Shown piece by piece: positions 8,368 to 17,263 of a DNA stretch of 25,328 bases. Within the stretch, counting starts at the first letter, position 1; the number at the start of each line of letters is the position of its first letter. Location: positions 1-25,328 of the forward strand of contig JBIKSI010000036.1 in NCBI GenBank assembly GCA_044348665.1, written 5' to 3'. The translations under genes and the position numbers were made by a program. The stretch is from M2408 sp044348665. GTDB lineage: Bacteria > Bacteroidota > Bacteroidia > Flavobacteriales_D > Crocinitomicaceae. The notes beneath the pieces are model-generated. The model saw only the letters and a list, made by a program, of their open reading frames with translations. It searched no databases and was not told where the DNA came from.

Positions 8368-9508
8368 AATAAAAATTTCTTTTCTTTCTGTTTTTTATCC
8401 TTATCGAGGCGGAATTGCACAGTTTAGTGATGCACTGCTATCGGTTTTAACGAAGAAAAACAAAGTACAAGCAATAAATTTCAAAAGGCAATACCCTAAT
8501 TTTTTGTTTCCAGGAAAAACTCAATTTGTTGAAAATCCAGATTCCGAAATTTGTCAAGAATCACTCCCACTCATTGATTCCATAAATCCCTTTACTTTTT
8601 TCAAAACAAAAAATATAATAAATCAATTTTCCCCAGACGTTTTAATAGTGAGTTATTGGATGACATTTTTTGCATTTTGTAAGGGATTTATCACCAAAAA
8701 ATCAAAAGCGAAAGTGAAAATTGCCTTGTTACACAATTTGATTCCACACGAAAAAAAATTTTATGATTCCCTGGTGAATCGCTATTTTGTCAAACAATTT
8801 GATGGCTTTATTGTCATGTCTGAAATTGTTAAAAATGACCTTCTCAGCATAAAATCAGATGCAAGAATTATGAAATTAGAACATCCGAATTATCAATTAT
8901 TTGGCGAAAAAATCTCAAAAAATGAAGCTTTAACCATATTACAAAAAGACAATATTGTATTAGATTCTTACAAAAAAACCATCTTATTTTTTGGTTTGAT
9001 TCGAGATTACAAAGGCTTGGATTTATTAATAGATGCTTTCGCAATGCTTGATGATTCTTATCAATTATTAATAGTTGGCGAGTGTTACCGCTCTTTTGAA
9101 AAATACCAGATGCAAATTGATAAGACCAAAAATGGGTCAAATATTATTGTTGTAAATAAATTTATTCTGGATGATGAGGTTGGAGTCTACTTTTCAGTAG
9201 CTGATGTGTGTGTTTTGCCCTACAAATCAGCAACTCAAAGTGGAATTATTGCTGTTGCAAACCAGTTTTTAGTGCCGGTTATTGCAACAAATGTCGGGGG
9301 ACTTTCAGAAAGTGTTCAAGATAACAAAACTGGAATCATCATTCAGGAATTGGATGCAAAAAAAATTAAAGAGGGAATTTGTCATTTTTTTGATGAAAAT
9401 TTAAATGAATTATTCCAACAAAATATTGCAGAAAAAAATAAGCAACAAAGCTGGGATTATTTTGCGGAAAAAACGTTAGAATTTGCCAAAAACCTCCAAA
9501 AAACATGA
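8348..9508 (+). CDS. glycosyltransferase family 4 protein, non-ATG start
   Basis: The 386-residue product transfers a sugar from a nucleotide-sugar donor to an unknown acceptor, with two Rossmann-like (GT-B) halves. The N-terminal half opens ISFLSVFYPYRGGIAQF (the glycine-rich acceptor-side loop); the C-terminal half has ILFFGLIRDYKGLDLLIDAF and the donor site region YKSATQSGIIAVANQFLVPV followed by ATNVGGLSE. In this region the usual E-x7-E of the family is replaced (Gln at the first position, Asn at the second), as in a known subgroup of the phylum. A stop (TGA at 8345) precedes the frame and the first ATG lies about 100 codons in, so the start must be TTG at 8348 or 8354, or a rarer codon just after; I report the longest. 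It overlaps the preceding lipoprotein by 20 bases, suggesting translational coupling. Confidence 0.85.
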   Translation: MVLESNKIKISFLSVFYPYRGGIAQFSDALLSVLTKKNKVQAINFKRQYPNFLFPGKTQFVENPDSEICQESLPLIDSINPFTFFKTKNIINQFSPDVLIVSYWMTFFAFCKGFITKKSKAKVKIALLHNLIPHEKKFYDSLVNRYFVKQFDGFIVMSEIVKNDLLSIKSDARIMKLEHPNYQLFGEKISKNEALTILQKDNIVLDSYKKTILFFGLIRDYKGLDLLIDAFAMLDDSYQLLIVGECYRSFEKYQMQIDKTKNGSNIIVVNKFILDDEVGVYFSVADVCVLPYKSATQSGIIAVANQFLVPVIATNVGGLSESVQDNKTGIIIQELDAKKIKEGICHFFDENLNELFQQNIAEKNKQQSWDYFAEKTLEFAKNLQKT

Positions 9509-9576
9509 TTTTGAATATTTTTTAAAAATTTAATTGTTTGATTATCAGTGTTTTAATTTTTTTTTATTCAGAAAGA

Positions 9577-9607
9577 TTGAAAATCACAAAGGGAAATTCT
9601 ATATTTG
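9577..9607 (+). promoter_or_regulatory. secDF promoter, TTG-N20-TATATTTG
   Basis: TTG at 9577-9579 and TATATTTG at 9600-9607 are 20 bases apart, matching the Bacteroidetes primary sigma consensus. The -7 element ends 33 bases before the secDF ATG. Confidence 0.75.
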
Positions 9608-9640
9608 CAGGCTTAAAATTTTAATAATCAATATACGAAT

Positions 9641-12631
9641 ATGCGTAATAAAGGATTTTTTTGGTTTTTAACAATAACATTAGCTGTTGTTTGTGTTTAC
9701 CAATTGTCATTTACTTGGGTTTCTAACTCAGTAGAAAAGAAAGCTGAAAAGGAAGCCTTAATCCGAGTGGATGAGCTTCGTGCTGAAGTTAAAAAAACAG
9801 GTGAAAAAGGACTCTTGCCAAATGGGACTAGCGTTGATTTTTCTAATCCTGAGGATGAAGAGTTGGCTAAAGCTGCTTTTTTAAATCAAATATTGAAAGA
9901 AAAGGCTGATGCGAAAGTTTATCCAGTTTTAGGTTCAAATTTTCAAGATGTTAAGAGAAAATCTTTAGCATTAGGTTTGGATTTAGTGGGTGGTATGAGT
10001 GTTGTACTTGAAGTTTCAGTTCCAGATTTAGTAAAAAGTTTTGCTAGAAATCCAAGAAATATAAACTTCAAAAAACCGTATGACGCAGCTTATTCTCGCC
10101 ACATGTCAACTGGTGGAGATTTCATCACCTTATTTGAGGAAGAGTATAAGAAACAAAACGGTAATCGTTTAATCGTAAAAGAACTTGCAATTGGTGAGGT
10201 AGATGAGTTAAACAAAAATTCATCAAATTCTGAGGTTATTTCTTTTTTGAGAAAAAAGGTTGCAAGTTCAATGGATGGAGTTGAGCAAATAATGAGTAAA
10301 CGTATCAACCAATTTGGTGTTGCGCAGCCAAACATTCAAAAAGATTTAAATAGTAATCGTATTTATATTGAGCTTCCTGGTGTTCAAGATGAGGCTACTG
10401 TAGCTCAAAAACTGCAATCAACTGCAAACCTACAATTTTTTGAAACGTATCAGAAAGAAGAATTAGCTTCACAATTGAGTCAAGCAAATATGATTTCTCG
10501 TCAGGCTGAAGTTGAAGTTGTTGAAGAAGTTGACACTACAGGAATGGATTCCTTAGCAATTGTTAAATTAGATTCTGCTAAAAAAGCTGAAGCAAAACCA
10601 TTGTCATTGAAAACTGCTGAAAAAGGTTTGTTGGATTACGTTAAAGGTGGTGGTGCTGTTACAATTGGTTTTGTAAAAGTTGAAGATAAGGAGAAAGTAA
10701 ATAAAATTCTTGCTCGAGGTGACGTATTAAATGCTTTCCCGGACGACTTAAAATTCATGTGGTCAGCTAATCTTGAGGTTGCAGATGAAAAATCAAAGGA
10801 AAAAGCTTACATGCTTTATGCTGTGAAAGTTCCAGATAATGGGAAAGCTCTAGTTGGAGGTAAAGATATCAAAGTTGCTTCAAAAGGAATGGACCAACAA
10901 AGTGGAACTATTACTGTTGATTTGACAATGACTGTTGAAGGTTCTGATAAATGGGGTCAAATGACAGCTGATAATGTTGGGAAATTTGTGGCAATCACAA
11001 TGGATGACATTGTTTATTCTGCTCCTCGTGTAAACGAACCAATTACAGGTGGAAATACTCAAATTTCTGGAAGTTTTTCTATCCAAGAAGCAACAGATTT
11101 AGCTGGTTTATTAAATGGTGGTGCATTACCTGCTCCTTGCGTGATTAAAGATCAAGCTAAAGTTGGACCAACAATCGGTGCTGAAAATTCAAGAGCTGGT
11201 TTAATTTCATTTGGATTTGCATTTTTAGCGGTATTACTTTACATGTATTTCTACTATGGCAAAGCTGGTATGGCAGCAAACATTGCTTTAGCAATAAACG
11301 TAGTTTTCATTTTTGGATGTCTTGCTTCTTTTGGTGCTGTTTTAACTTTAGCAGGTATTGCTGGTATCGTTTTGACAATTGGTACAGCAGTCGATGCCAA
11401 TATCTTAATTTTTGAAAGGATTCGAGAAGAAGAGAATAGAGGTGTGGACAAAAAAGGTGCGATTGCAATTGGATTCCAAAAAGCACTTCCGTCAATTATT
11501 GATGCAAATGTTACTCACTTACTTGTTGCTATTATCTTAAAAGTTTTTGGTACTGGTGAGATTGAATCATTTGCTACAACTTTAATTGTGGGTATTTTTA
11601 CTTCTATGTTCTCAGCGATTGTTATTTCTAAATTGGTTATGACAACTTGGTTAGAGAAAGGAAAAAATATTTCTTTCCATACTAAAATGTCTAAAGGACT
11701 TTTTCAAAACTTTCATTTTGATTGGGTAGGTAAAAGAAAGTACTTTTACATGTTTTCAATTGCCGTTTCAATTGTCGGAGTTGCTGCAATGGCGACAAGA
11801 GGTTTGAAACAAAGTGTTGAATTTACAGGAGGTCGAACTTTTTCTGCCAAATTTGAAAATAAAGTAAACATTGAAACTTTACGTTCAAGTTTATCTAAGG
11901 TTTTTGTTGAGAATGGTGAGGTTTCATCAATTGATATTAAAACAAAATCAAATGATTTTAATGTTGAGATTGTAACAAACTACCGTTTAAAAGACGAGAA
12001 TGCAAATCAAGAAGTTACAGATAAGTTGAAAGAAGGTTTTGATGCTGTTAAGTCAAGTTTGGGAGGGTATGAAATAACGGAATCTAGAAGTATTTCTGCT
12101 TCAGTTTCTAGTGAATTATGGAAATCTTCTACCATTGCGATAACACTCTCACTAATTGCAATTTTTGCCTACATCTTGATTCGATTTGGAAAATGGCAAT
12201 ATTCTGTGGGAGCAATCGTAGGACTTGCACATGACGTCTTATTTGTATTGTCAGTTTTTGCATTGTTGCATGGTTTCTTACCATTTAGTTTGGATGTAAA
12301 TCAAGCGTTTATTGCTGCAATCCTAACGGTAATTGGTTATTCGATGAATGATACCGTGATTGTATTTGATAGGATTCGTGAAAACTTGAAAAACTCAAAA
12401 GACGGTGATGATCACAAAGAAATAATTAATTCATCCTTAAATACAACTTTAAGTAGAACTTTTAATACATCCATGATTTTATTTGTGGTATTATTAATTA
12501 TGTTTATTTTTGGTGGACCAGCAATTAAAGGATTTGGATTTGCATTGTTAGTTGGAGTTGTTATTGGAACATATTCTTCATTATGTGTTGCAACTCCTAT
12601 TTTGATTGACTTTTCTAAAAAATTAAAATAA
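9641..12631 (+). CDS. secDF: protein translocase subunit SecDF (fusion)
   Basis: This is the proton-driven accessory factor of the Sec translocon, pulling substrates through on the periplasmic side. The 996-residue product fuses SecD and SecF, a usual form in this phylum. SecD half: first membrane helix at residues 4-26, the conserved LGLDLVGGMSVVLEV motif near 110, a large periplasmic region, then membrane helices 2-6 with GTAVDANILIFERIREE (Asp585). SecF half starts near residue 690 (FHFDWVGKRKYFYMFS), with VEFTGGRTF and the partner motif VIGYSMNDTVIVFDRIREN (residues 897 on, Asp904). The two Asp-containing motifs are the conserved family residues tied to proton coupling. The periplasmic part is long (roughly 450 residues) compared with short bacterial SecD. 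tatA begins one base after its stop codon. Confidence 0.97.
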   Translation: MRNKGFFWFLTITLAVVCVYQLSFTWVSNSVEKKAEKEALIRVDELRAEVKKTGEKGLLPNGTSVDFSNPEDEELAKAAFLNQILKEKADAKVYPVLGSNFQDVKRKSLALGLDLVGGMSVVLEVSVPDLVKSFARNPRNINFKKPYDAAYSRHMSTGGDFITLFEEEYKKQNGNRLIVKELAIGEVDELNKNSSNSEVISFLRKKVASSMDGVEQIMSKRINQFGVAQPNIQKDLNSNRIYIELPGVQDEATVAQKLQSTANLQFFETYQKEELASQLSQANMISRQAEVEVVEEVDTTGMDSLAIVKLDSAKKAEAKPLSLKTAEKGLLDYVKGGGAVTIGFVKVEDKEKVNKILARGDVLNAFPDDLKFMWSANLEVADEKSKEKAYMLYAVKVPDNGKALVGGKDIKVASKGMDQQSGTITVDLTMTVEGSDKWGQMTADNVGKFVAITMDDIVYSAPRVNEPITGGNTQISGSFSIQEATDLAGLLNGGALPAPCVIKDQAKVGPTIGAENSRAGLISFGFAFLAVLLYMYFYYGKAGMAANIALAINVVFIFGCLASFGAVLTLAGIAGIVLTIGTAVDANILIFERIREEENRGVDKKGAIAIGFQKALPSIIDANVTHLLVAIILKVFGTGEIESFATTLIVGIFTSMFSAIVISKLVMTTWLEKGKNISFHTKMSKGLFQNFHFDWVGKRKYFYMFSIAVSIVGVAAMATRGLKQSVEFTGGRTFSAKFENKVNIETLRSSLSKVFVENGEVSSIDIKTKSNDFNVEIVTNYRLKDENANQEVTDKLKEGFDAVKSSLGGYEITESRSISASVSSELWKSSTIAITLSLIAIFAYILIRFGKWQYSVGAIVGLAHDVLFVLSVFALLHGFLPFSLDVNQAFIAAILTVIGYSMNDTVIVFDRIRENLKNSKDGDDHKEIINSSLNTTLSRTFNTSMILFVVLLIMFIFGGPAIKGFGFALLVGVVIGTYSSLCVATPILIDFSKKLK

Positions 12632-12632
12632 A

Positions 12633-12794
12633 ATGGGAAAAATTGGACCTTTAGAAATTGTATTAATACTTGCTATTGTTCTACTTATGTTTGGTGGAAA
12701 GAAGATACCTGAATTAATGAAAGGACTTGGAAAAGGCATCAAAGAATTTAAAGATACTTCCAAAGGTGAAATAAAAGAGGAAAGTAAATTGTAA
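12633..12794 (+). CDS. tatA: twin-arginine translocase subunit TatA/TatE
   Basis: A 53-residue product, MGKIGPLEIVLILAIVLLMF followed by GGKKIPELMKGLGKGIKEFK. This is the full TatA pattern: a short N-terminus, one membrane helix (about 6-20), the F-G-x-K-x-P hinge, an amphipathic helix (about 25-40) and a charged tail. TatA multimers form the pore for folded proteins delivered by TatC. It is small but complete, since the tail after the amphipathic helix is dispensable and variable in the family. The ATG lies one base after the secDF stop, so it is almost certainly co-transcribed and translationally coupled with secDF. tatC is not in the window. Confidence 0.93.
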   Translation: MGKIGPLEIVLILAIVLLMFGGKKIPELMKGLGKGIKEFKDTSKGEIKEESKL

Positions 12795-12810
12795 ATTATT
12801 AATTAAACTA

Positions 12811-12840
12811 TTGGATTGTAAATTTATTTTAATATCTTTG
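12811..12840 (+). promoter_or_regulatory. rpmE2 promoter, TTG-N19-TATCTTTG
   Basis: TTG (12811-12813) and TATCTTTG (12833-12840) with exactly 19 bases between them form a perfect Bacteroidetes promoter. Transcription should start a few bases after 12840, leaving a leader of about 65 bases. The leader contains a GAAATT/AATTTC inverted repeat (12847-12852 and 12875-12880), a possible weak hairpin. Confidence 0.85.
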
Positions 12841-12912
12841 CACTCCGAAATTTTAAACAATTGAAAGTTAATAGAATTTCAAAACACGAAAAAATAGATT
12901 AAAATAAATATT

Positions 12913-13167
12913 ATGAGAAAAGATATTCACCCAGAAGATTACAGATTTGTTGTTTTTAAAGACATGACTAACGACTATTCATTTTTATGTCGTTCATCTG
13001 CAAACGCAACTGAAAAAGTAACTTGGGAAGATGGAAATGAGTACCCATTAGTAAAATTAGATATTTCTCACAAATCTCACCCTTTCTTTACAGGAGTTGT
13101 TAAATTTGTGGATACTGCAGGTAGAATTGATAAATTCAACTCTCGTTACGGTAGAACAAAAAAATAA
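12913..13167 (+). CDS. rpmE2: 50S ribosomal protein L31, type B
   Basis: An 84-residue protein of the large ribosomal subunit. MRKDIHPEDYRFVVFKDMTN, FLCRSSANATEK, YPLVKLDISHKSHPFFTG and the C-terminal GRIDKFNSRYGRTKK are the marks of the L31 type B family. It lacks the CxxC zinc pairs of type A L31 (only one Cys), so it is the zinc-independent form, which in many bacteria is made under zinc limitation; here a strong constitutive-type promoter suggests it may be the main L31. It is followed by a strong terminator and is transcribed as a single gene from its own promoter, perhaps with read-through from secDF-tatA. Confidence 0.97.
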   Translation: MRKDIHPEDYRFVVFKDMTNDYSFLCRSSANATEKVTWEDGNEYPLVKLDISHKSHPFFTGVVKFVDTAGRIDKFNSRYGRTKK

Positions 13168-13187
13168 GATTAAATTATTTTGTATTG

Positions 13188-13221
13188 AAATCCTTAGCAA
13201 TTCATTGTTAAGGATTTTTTT
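13188..13221 (+). terminator. Rho-independent terminator after rpmE2
   Basis: A 13-bp stem (13188-13200 with 13205-13217, including one G-U pair) closes a TTCA loop, and the 3' arm runs into seven T residues (13215-13221). This is a strong factor-independent terminator for the plus-strand rpmE2 transcript. Confidence 0.9.
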
Positions 13222-13321
13222 GTTTGGGGAAATTTGTATTATTTGATTTCTTTTATAAAAATAAAAGAATAATTAATGAAATCCATTTTTTAATTGGTGC
13301 AAGTTCAAATCAGTTTAATAC

Positions 13322-14386
13322 CTACTTATAAGCTCTAGCAATCAAATAATAATCCAACAAAACAATTGCAGCCATTGCTTCTACAATTGGAACTGCTCTT
13401 GGCACGACACAGGCATCATGGCGACCTTTTCCTTCTAAAATTATTTTTTCATCCTTAGAATTGATGCTTTCCTGTTTTTGGAGTATTGTCGCAACTGGTT
13501 TGAATGCTGTTCTAAATTCAATTGGCATTCCATTGGAAATTCCACCTTGGATTCCTCCGCTGTTGTTGGTTTTAGTTGTACCGTCCAAATTAAAAAGATC
13601 ATTGTGTTCAGATCCAAATTTTGAGCTACTTGAAAAACCTGAACCAATTTCAAACCCTTTTACGGCATTTATTGAAAGCATTGCTTGTCCTAAAGCAGCG
13701 TGAAGTCTGTCAAAAACGGGTTCACCCAAACCAACAGGAACATTTTCTATTTTACATTTTATTGTTCCACCAACTGTATCGCCCCTTTTTTTGGTTTGAA
13801 GAATCAATTCTTCCATTTTTTTTGCTGTTTCATCATGGGCACAACGAACAGGGTTTTGTTCTATTTCTGAAAAATCAATTTGAGCTTGCTCTGGAATAGA
13901 AATTGTTCCTACTTGATCAACGTAAGCATTAATTTTAATCCCAAGTTGTTCTAAATATTGTTTTGCAAATGCTCCAGCAACAACGCGTGAGGCGGTTTCA
14001 CGTGCACTTGAACGTCCGCCTCCTCGGTGGTCGCGAAATCCATACTTCTTGTCGTAAACAAAGTCAGCATGTGAGGGACGAAAAGCATCCTTTAAATGGT
14101 CGTAATCTTGTGATTTAGTATTGTTATTTTCAATCATAAAGGCAATGGGTGCACCAGTGGTTTTTCCTTCGAAAATTCCAGATAAAAATTTCACTTCATC
14201 AGCTTCTTTTCGCTGTGTCACAATTTTTGATTGACCAGGTTTTCTTCGATCTAATTCGTGTTGAATTGCTTCAGTGTTAATATCAAAATTAGATGGAAAA
14301 CCATCGATTATTCCACCAATTGCTGTTCCATGTGACTCACCAAACGTTGTTAACTTAAATAAACGACCAATACTTGAACCTGACAT
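13322..14386 (-). CDS. aroC: chorismate synthase
   Basis: This enzyme converts 5-enolpyruvylshikimate 3-phosphate to chorismate, the last step of the shikimate pathway, using reduced FMN as catalyst. The 354-residue length is normal. The three family signatures are present: FGESHGTAIGGIIDGFP (residues 15-31, His19), FRPSHADF with His106 and GGGRSSARETASRVVAGA (122-139), and GRHDACVVPRAVPIVEAM (321 on). No separate flavin reductase domain is seen, so it is the monofunctional type. A putative -7 element TATTTTTG lies on the minus strand at 14404-14411, inside the 42-base gap to the upstream permease gene, so it may have a promoter of its own besides the upstream operon. Confidence 0.97.
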   Translation of the reverse strand: MSGSSIGRLFKLTTFGESHGTAIGGIIDGFPSNFDINTEAIQHELDRRKPGQSKIVTQRKEADEVKFLSGIFEGKTTGAPIAFMIENNNTKSQDYDHLKDAFRPSHADFVYDKKYGFRDHRGGGRSSARETASRVVAGAFAKQYLEQLGIKINAYVDQVGTISIPEQAQIDFSEIEQNPVRCAHDETAKKMEELILQTKKRGDTVGGTIKCKIENVPVGLGEPVFDRLHAALGQAMLSINAVKGFEIGSGFSSSSKFGSEHNDLFNLDGTTKTNNSGGIQGGISNGMPIEFRTAFKPVATILQKQESINSKDEKIILEGKGRHDACVVPRAVPIVEAMAAIVLLDYYLIARAYK

Positions 14387-14428
14387 ACGATTTGTTTTTT
14401 TTACAAAAATAAGATATTTCAGACAATC

Positions 14429-15208
14429 TTAGATAATTCCAAACATCAAGCACAAAGAAAATACTATTAAACTAAGTGAAATAAATAAATTTAGTTGCGA
14501 GAGATTTATTTTTTTTAACAATTTTTTTCCTACTGTCACGCCAATAAATGCGCCCAAAACACCCACAAGTAAAAGATTTTTATGTTGTGTTAAATTTGTG
14601 ATCAAATGAAATGAACTTAAATATACCACGATTCGAATGGCGTCAATGCCTAATGATATTGCGGTTGAACTTGCAACTAATTGTTCTTTACTTAATTTTA
14701 AATTTTTTAAGAATAGTGAACGTAAAGCTCCTTGATGTCCAGATAAACCTCCAAAAAATCCAGAAAAAATACCACCTAAAACGATGAATCTCTCAGTGAT
14801 GATAAGCGTATTCAATTTTTTGCTCAATTCTAAAAGTGTGAAAATTAAAATGAGTGTTCCCACCAAAAAATTCATTAAAGTCACTTCAATTTCTTTACTG
14901 GAAAAAAGAGTGTGTGAATATAATGTTCCAAAGCTATATAAGTTTTTGACCAATAAAGCGCCAAAAAATGACGCAACAATTGCTGGGGTTCCAAAAAGGA
15001 AAAACGTTTTTCGATCTACATGTCGAAAGAGAAAAAAAAATTTAAAAAGTGAATTGGAAAAATGTACTATGGCAGTAGCCAAAATCGCTAACTCAACTGG
15101 TAGCATTGTCAAGAATACCGGGAGTAAAATTGTACCTAATCCAAAGCCTGAAAAGAAGGTTAAACTCGATGCGCCAATACTTACTAGAAATACAAGAATA
15201 AAATTCAT
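14429..15208 (-). CDS. TSUP-family permease (TauE/SafE-type)
   Basis: The 259-residue product is almost wholly hydrophobic, with about seven or eight membrane helices, and has the TSUP family arrangement: an N-terminal SLTFFSGFGLGTILLP segment and, in the second half, GGIFSGFFGGLSGHQGALRS, the repeated glycine-rich motif of TauE/SafE proteins. Members export or take up small organic or sulfur anions such as sulfite or sulfoacetate; the substrate here cannot be told. It sits between the dehydrogenase (65-base gap) and aroC (42-base gap) on the same strand. No sulfur-metabolism gene is nearby, so a sulfur role is not supported by context. Confidence 0.85.
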   Translation of the reverse strand: MNFILVFLVSIGASSLTFFSGFGLGTILLPVFLTMLPVELAILATAIVHFSNSLFKFFFLFRHVDRKTFFLFGTPAIVASFFGALLVKNLYSFGTLYSHTLFSSKEIEVTLMNFLVGTLILIFTLLELSKKLNTLIITERFIVLGGIFSGFFGGLSGHQGALRSLFLKNLKLSKEQLVASSTAISLGIDAIRIVVYLSSFHLITNLTQHKNLLLVGVLGAFIGVTVGKKLLKKINLSQLNLFISLSLIVFSLCLMFGII

Positions 15209-15273
15209 TCGAAAAATTATTAACTTAAATTAATTCATTCAATACTTTTGATTGGAACAGTTTATTTCGTTTT

Positions 15274-16227
15274 TTAGTTCGCTTGTTTTGACTCTTTCCA
15301 AGCAATAATCTTTTCAGCTAAGACAGCACTCAATTTGTAATAACTTTCATGGGTCCAACCACCAACATGCGGAGTTAGCAAAACATCTGGTCTTTTTACC
15401 AATTCTTGAAATTCTGAAGGAAGTGAATTGTCAAAGAAATTTTCGAAACTAGATTTTTCATATTCAAGTACGTCTAATCCTGCTCCAAGCACTTTTTTTG
15501 ATTTTAATGCTTCCAAAAGTGCCTTGCTCTCAATGATTTTTCCTCGAGAAAGGTTCAACACAAAAATAGATTTACGAAATTTCTTGAAAAATTCTGAGTT
15601 TCCCATAAAAATCGTTTCGTCATTTTGTGGAATATGAAAACTAAGTACATCGGCATTTTCAAAGATTTCTTCTAAACCACTTTCTTTTACCTGCGAGTTA
15701 GAAAATCCAGTTTTGTACTTGTCGTAAGCCAAAATTTGAACATCAAAACCGCCTAATTTTTTAGCAAAAGCAGCACCATTATTTCCAAAACCAATGATTC
15801 CCACTGTTTTTCCATCCAATTCAATTCCTCGGTTTTTTTCTCGTTCCCACAAGCCATTTTTAACATCGTAATTTGCAGTGTGAATGTTATTGAAAAGTGA
15901 TAACAACATTCCTAGAGCATGTTCACCAACTGCATTTCTGTTTCCTTCAGGAGCATTGAAAAGTACAATCCCTCTTGATTTACAATAGTTTGTGTCAATA
16001 TTTTCCATTCCTGCACCAGAACGAGCAATGAATTTTAGTTTAGGTGCATATTTTAATAAATTTTCATCCAGAGTAAACCGTGCTCGAATGACAATTCCTT
16101 CTATTTCAGTTAAATATGTCTTGCAATCTTCGAAACTTAAATTTGTTCCATCGATACAAGTAAAGCCTTGTTCAGTTAGTTTTTCTTCTAAAACTTGATG
16201 AACCGTGTCAAGAAATAATACTTTCAT
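15274..16227 (-). CDS. D-isomer-specific 2-hydroxyacid dehydrogenase (phosphoglycerate dehydrogenase-like)
   Basis: An NAD-dependent oxidoreductase of 317 residues that interconverts a 2-hydroxy acid and a 2-oxo acid. The nucleotide-binding domain has VGIIGFGNNG (glycine loop at 146-151) and an acidic residue at the end of the second strand (Asp169), which favours NAD over NADP. Catalytic residues are in place: Arg228 in NLSRGK, Glu255 in LDVLEYE, and His287 in LTPHVGGWT. The substrate part has ARSGAGMENID (68-78). It resembles the short form of SerA without the ACT regulatory domain; since no serC or other serine gene is nearby, 3-phosphoglycerate as substrate is only likely. It starts 9 bases after the stop of the transglycosylase gene, so the two are probably one transcript. 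Confidence 0.9.
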   Translation of the reverse strand: MKVLFLDTVHQVLEEKLTEQGFTCIDGTNLSFEDCKTYLTEIEGIVIRARFTLDENLLKYAPKLKFIARSGAGMENIDTNYCKSRGIVLFNAPEGNRNAVGEHALGMLLSLFNNIHTANYDVKNGLWEREKNRGIELDGKTVGIIGFGNNGAAFAKKLGGFDVQILAYDKYKTGFSNSQVKESGLEEIFENADVLSFHIPQNDETIFMGNSEFFKKFRKSIFVLNLSRGKIIESKALLEALKSKKVLGAGLDVLEYEKSSFENFFDNSLPSEFQELVKRPDVLLTPHVGGWTHESYYKLSAVLAEKIIAWKESKQAN

Positions 16228-16236
16228 TCACTAAAA

Positions 16237-17178
16237 TTATTCTCCTGAACATTGAAAAAGTCGAACGCAATCGTCACCAACCATTTCATTCAAAATCATT
16301 TGTGAAGCGATAACAAGCTGAGAATAATTTTGCGAAGCATTTCCAAATTTTCCCGCTTCTGTTTGCCACATAGCAGTAATTAATTCTTGTCCGCCAACAC
16401 TCGGATTGATTTTATCTAATACAGCCTTTACATTTCCTGCGCCAGCATGATAAATGTGCATCACAAATAAGCGAAACCACAAATCACTTTCGTTGTATGA
16501 AATGTTTTTTGCTGCCAACATGTTTTTTGCATAAGGAATACATGTTTTTTTGATGAGTGATGCGGCCGCGTATGCCGAACGATCAAAGTTTTTTCGTTCA
16601 TCAATTGTTTTCGTGACTTTCAAGCCTTGCGCTCTTGCAACTCCTGGCATCAATTGAAAAGCTCCATAAGCACCAACATTTGATTTCACAAGTTGACCTG
16701 GACTTTCAATTAAAAGGATTGCTTGTGCATACCATGGGTCACATTCATAGCGTTCAAATGCCAAAACTCCTTTTGTAAGTGAGGCATATACTTGATCAAA
16801 TTTATAAAAATCACTTTTTCCAGTGGTGCATTTAATTTGTTCTGTTGGAGCCAAACCGAAAGCAATTCTCAAACTATCTTTAAAACTGTTTTTTTGAATT
16901 TCGGTTTTTTTGTTCCATTTCTTTGAACTGTATTTCGTTAAAATTTGGCGTGTTGAAGAAACATTAAAAACACAAGAATCTGGGTGCAACCTCATAATTT
17001 GTTTCCAAAACAAAGGTTGATTGAGTTCGTGCCATTTTTCGTCAAAAATTGGTTGCAAACTCATCAAAACACCGGATTTGTCAGAATTTATTACTTCAAC
17101 CATTTCATCATCCCAGTTATCTGAGGGAAGTTGCGAATAAATGGGTGCAAAGAATAAACAAAAGATTAAAGATTTCAT
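16237..17178 (-). CDS. lytic transglycosylase (SLT domain)
   Basis: A 313-residue exported protein that cleaves peptidoglycan glycan strands with formation of 1,6-anhydro ends. It has a signal peptide (MKSLIFCLFFAPIYSQ) and a C-terminal SLT domain from about residue 145: ILLIESPG with the catalytic Glu158, the motif YGAFQLMP (171-178), and YHAGAGNV (243-250). The N-terminal 100 residues are not recognised and could be a spacer or binding part. No LysM repeats are seen. It is the first gene of the minus-strand cluster running to aroC and is divergent from yidD over an 85-base gap. Confidence 0.9.
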   Translation of the reverse strand: MKSLIFCLFFAPIYSQLPSDNWDDEMVEVINSDKSGVLMSLQPIFDEKWHELNQPLFWKQIMRLHPDSCVFNVSSTRQILTKYSSKKWNKKTEIQKNSFKDSLRIAFGLAPTEQIKCTTGKSDFYKFDQVYASLTKGVLAFERYECDPWYAQAILLIESPGQLVKSNVGAYGAFQLMPGVARAQGLKVTKTIDERKNFDRSAYAAASLIKKTCIPYAKNMLAAKNISYNESDLWFRLFVMHIYHAGAGNVKAVLDKINPSVGGQELITAMWQTEAGKFGNASQNYSQLVIASQMILNEMVGDDCVRLFQCSGE

Positions 17179-17263
17179 TTTTTAGTTTTAGTTTCACAAA
17201 TAACGATATTATTTACAACACTTACAAAAAAATTAGATAATTTTATGAAATATTTCTACCAAG

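Noticed and set aside
13248..13269. 9-bp AT-only hairpin (TTCTTTTAT/ATAAAAGAA) as aroC terminator
   Set aside because: It has hardly any GC pairs and no T-run on the aroC 3' side; chance pairing in AT-rich DNA is likely.
13461..13899. Plus-strand open frames opposite aroC
   Set aside because: They are antisense shadows of a highly conserved enzyme gene, with no start context or motif.
14784..15233. Open frame of 149 codons opposite the TSUP permease
   Set aside because: It lies wholly antisense to a clear membrane protein gene, has basic low-complexity sequence and no recognisable motif.
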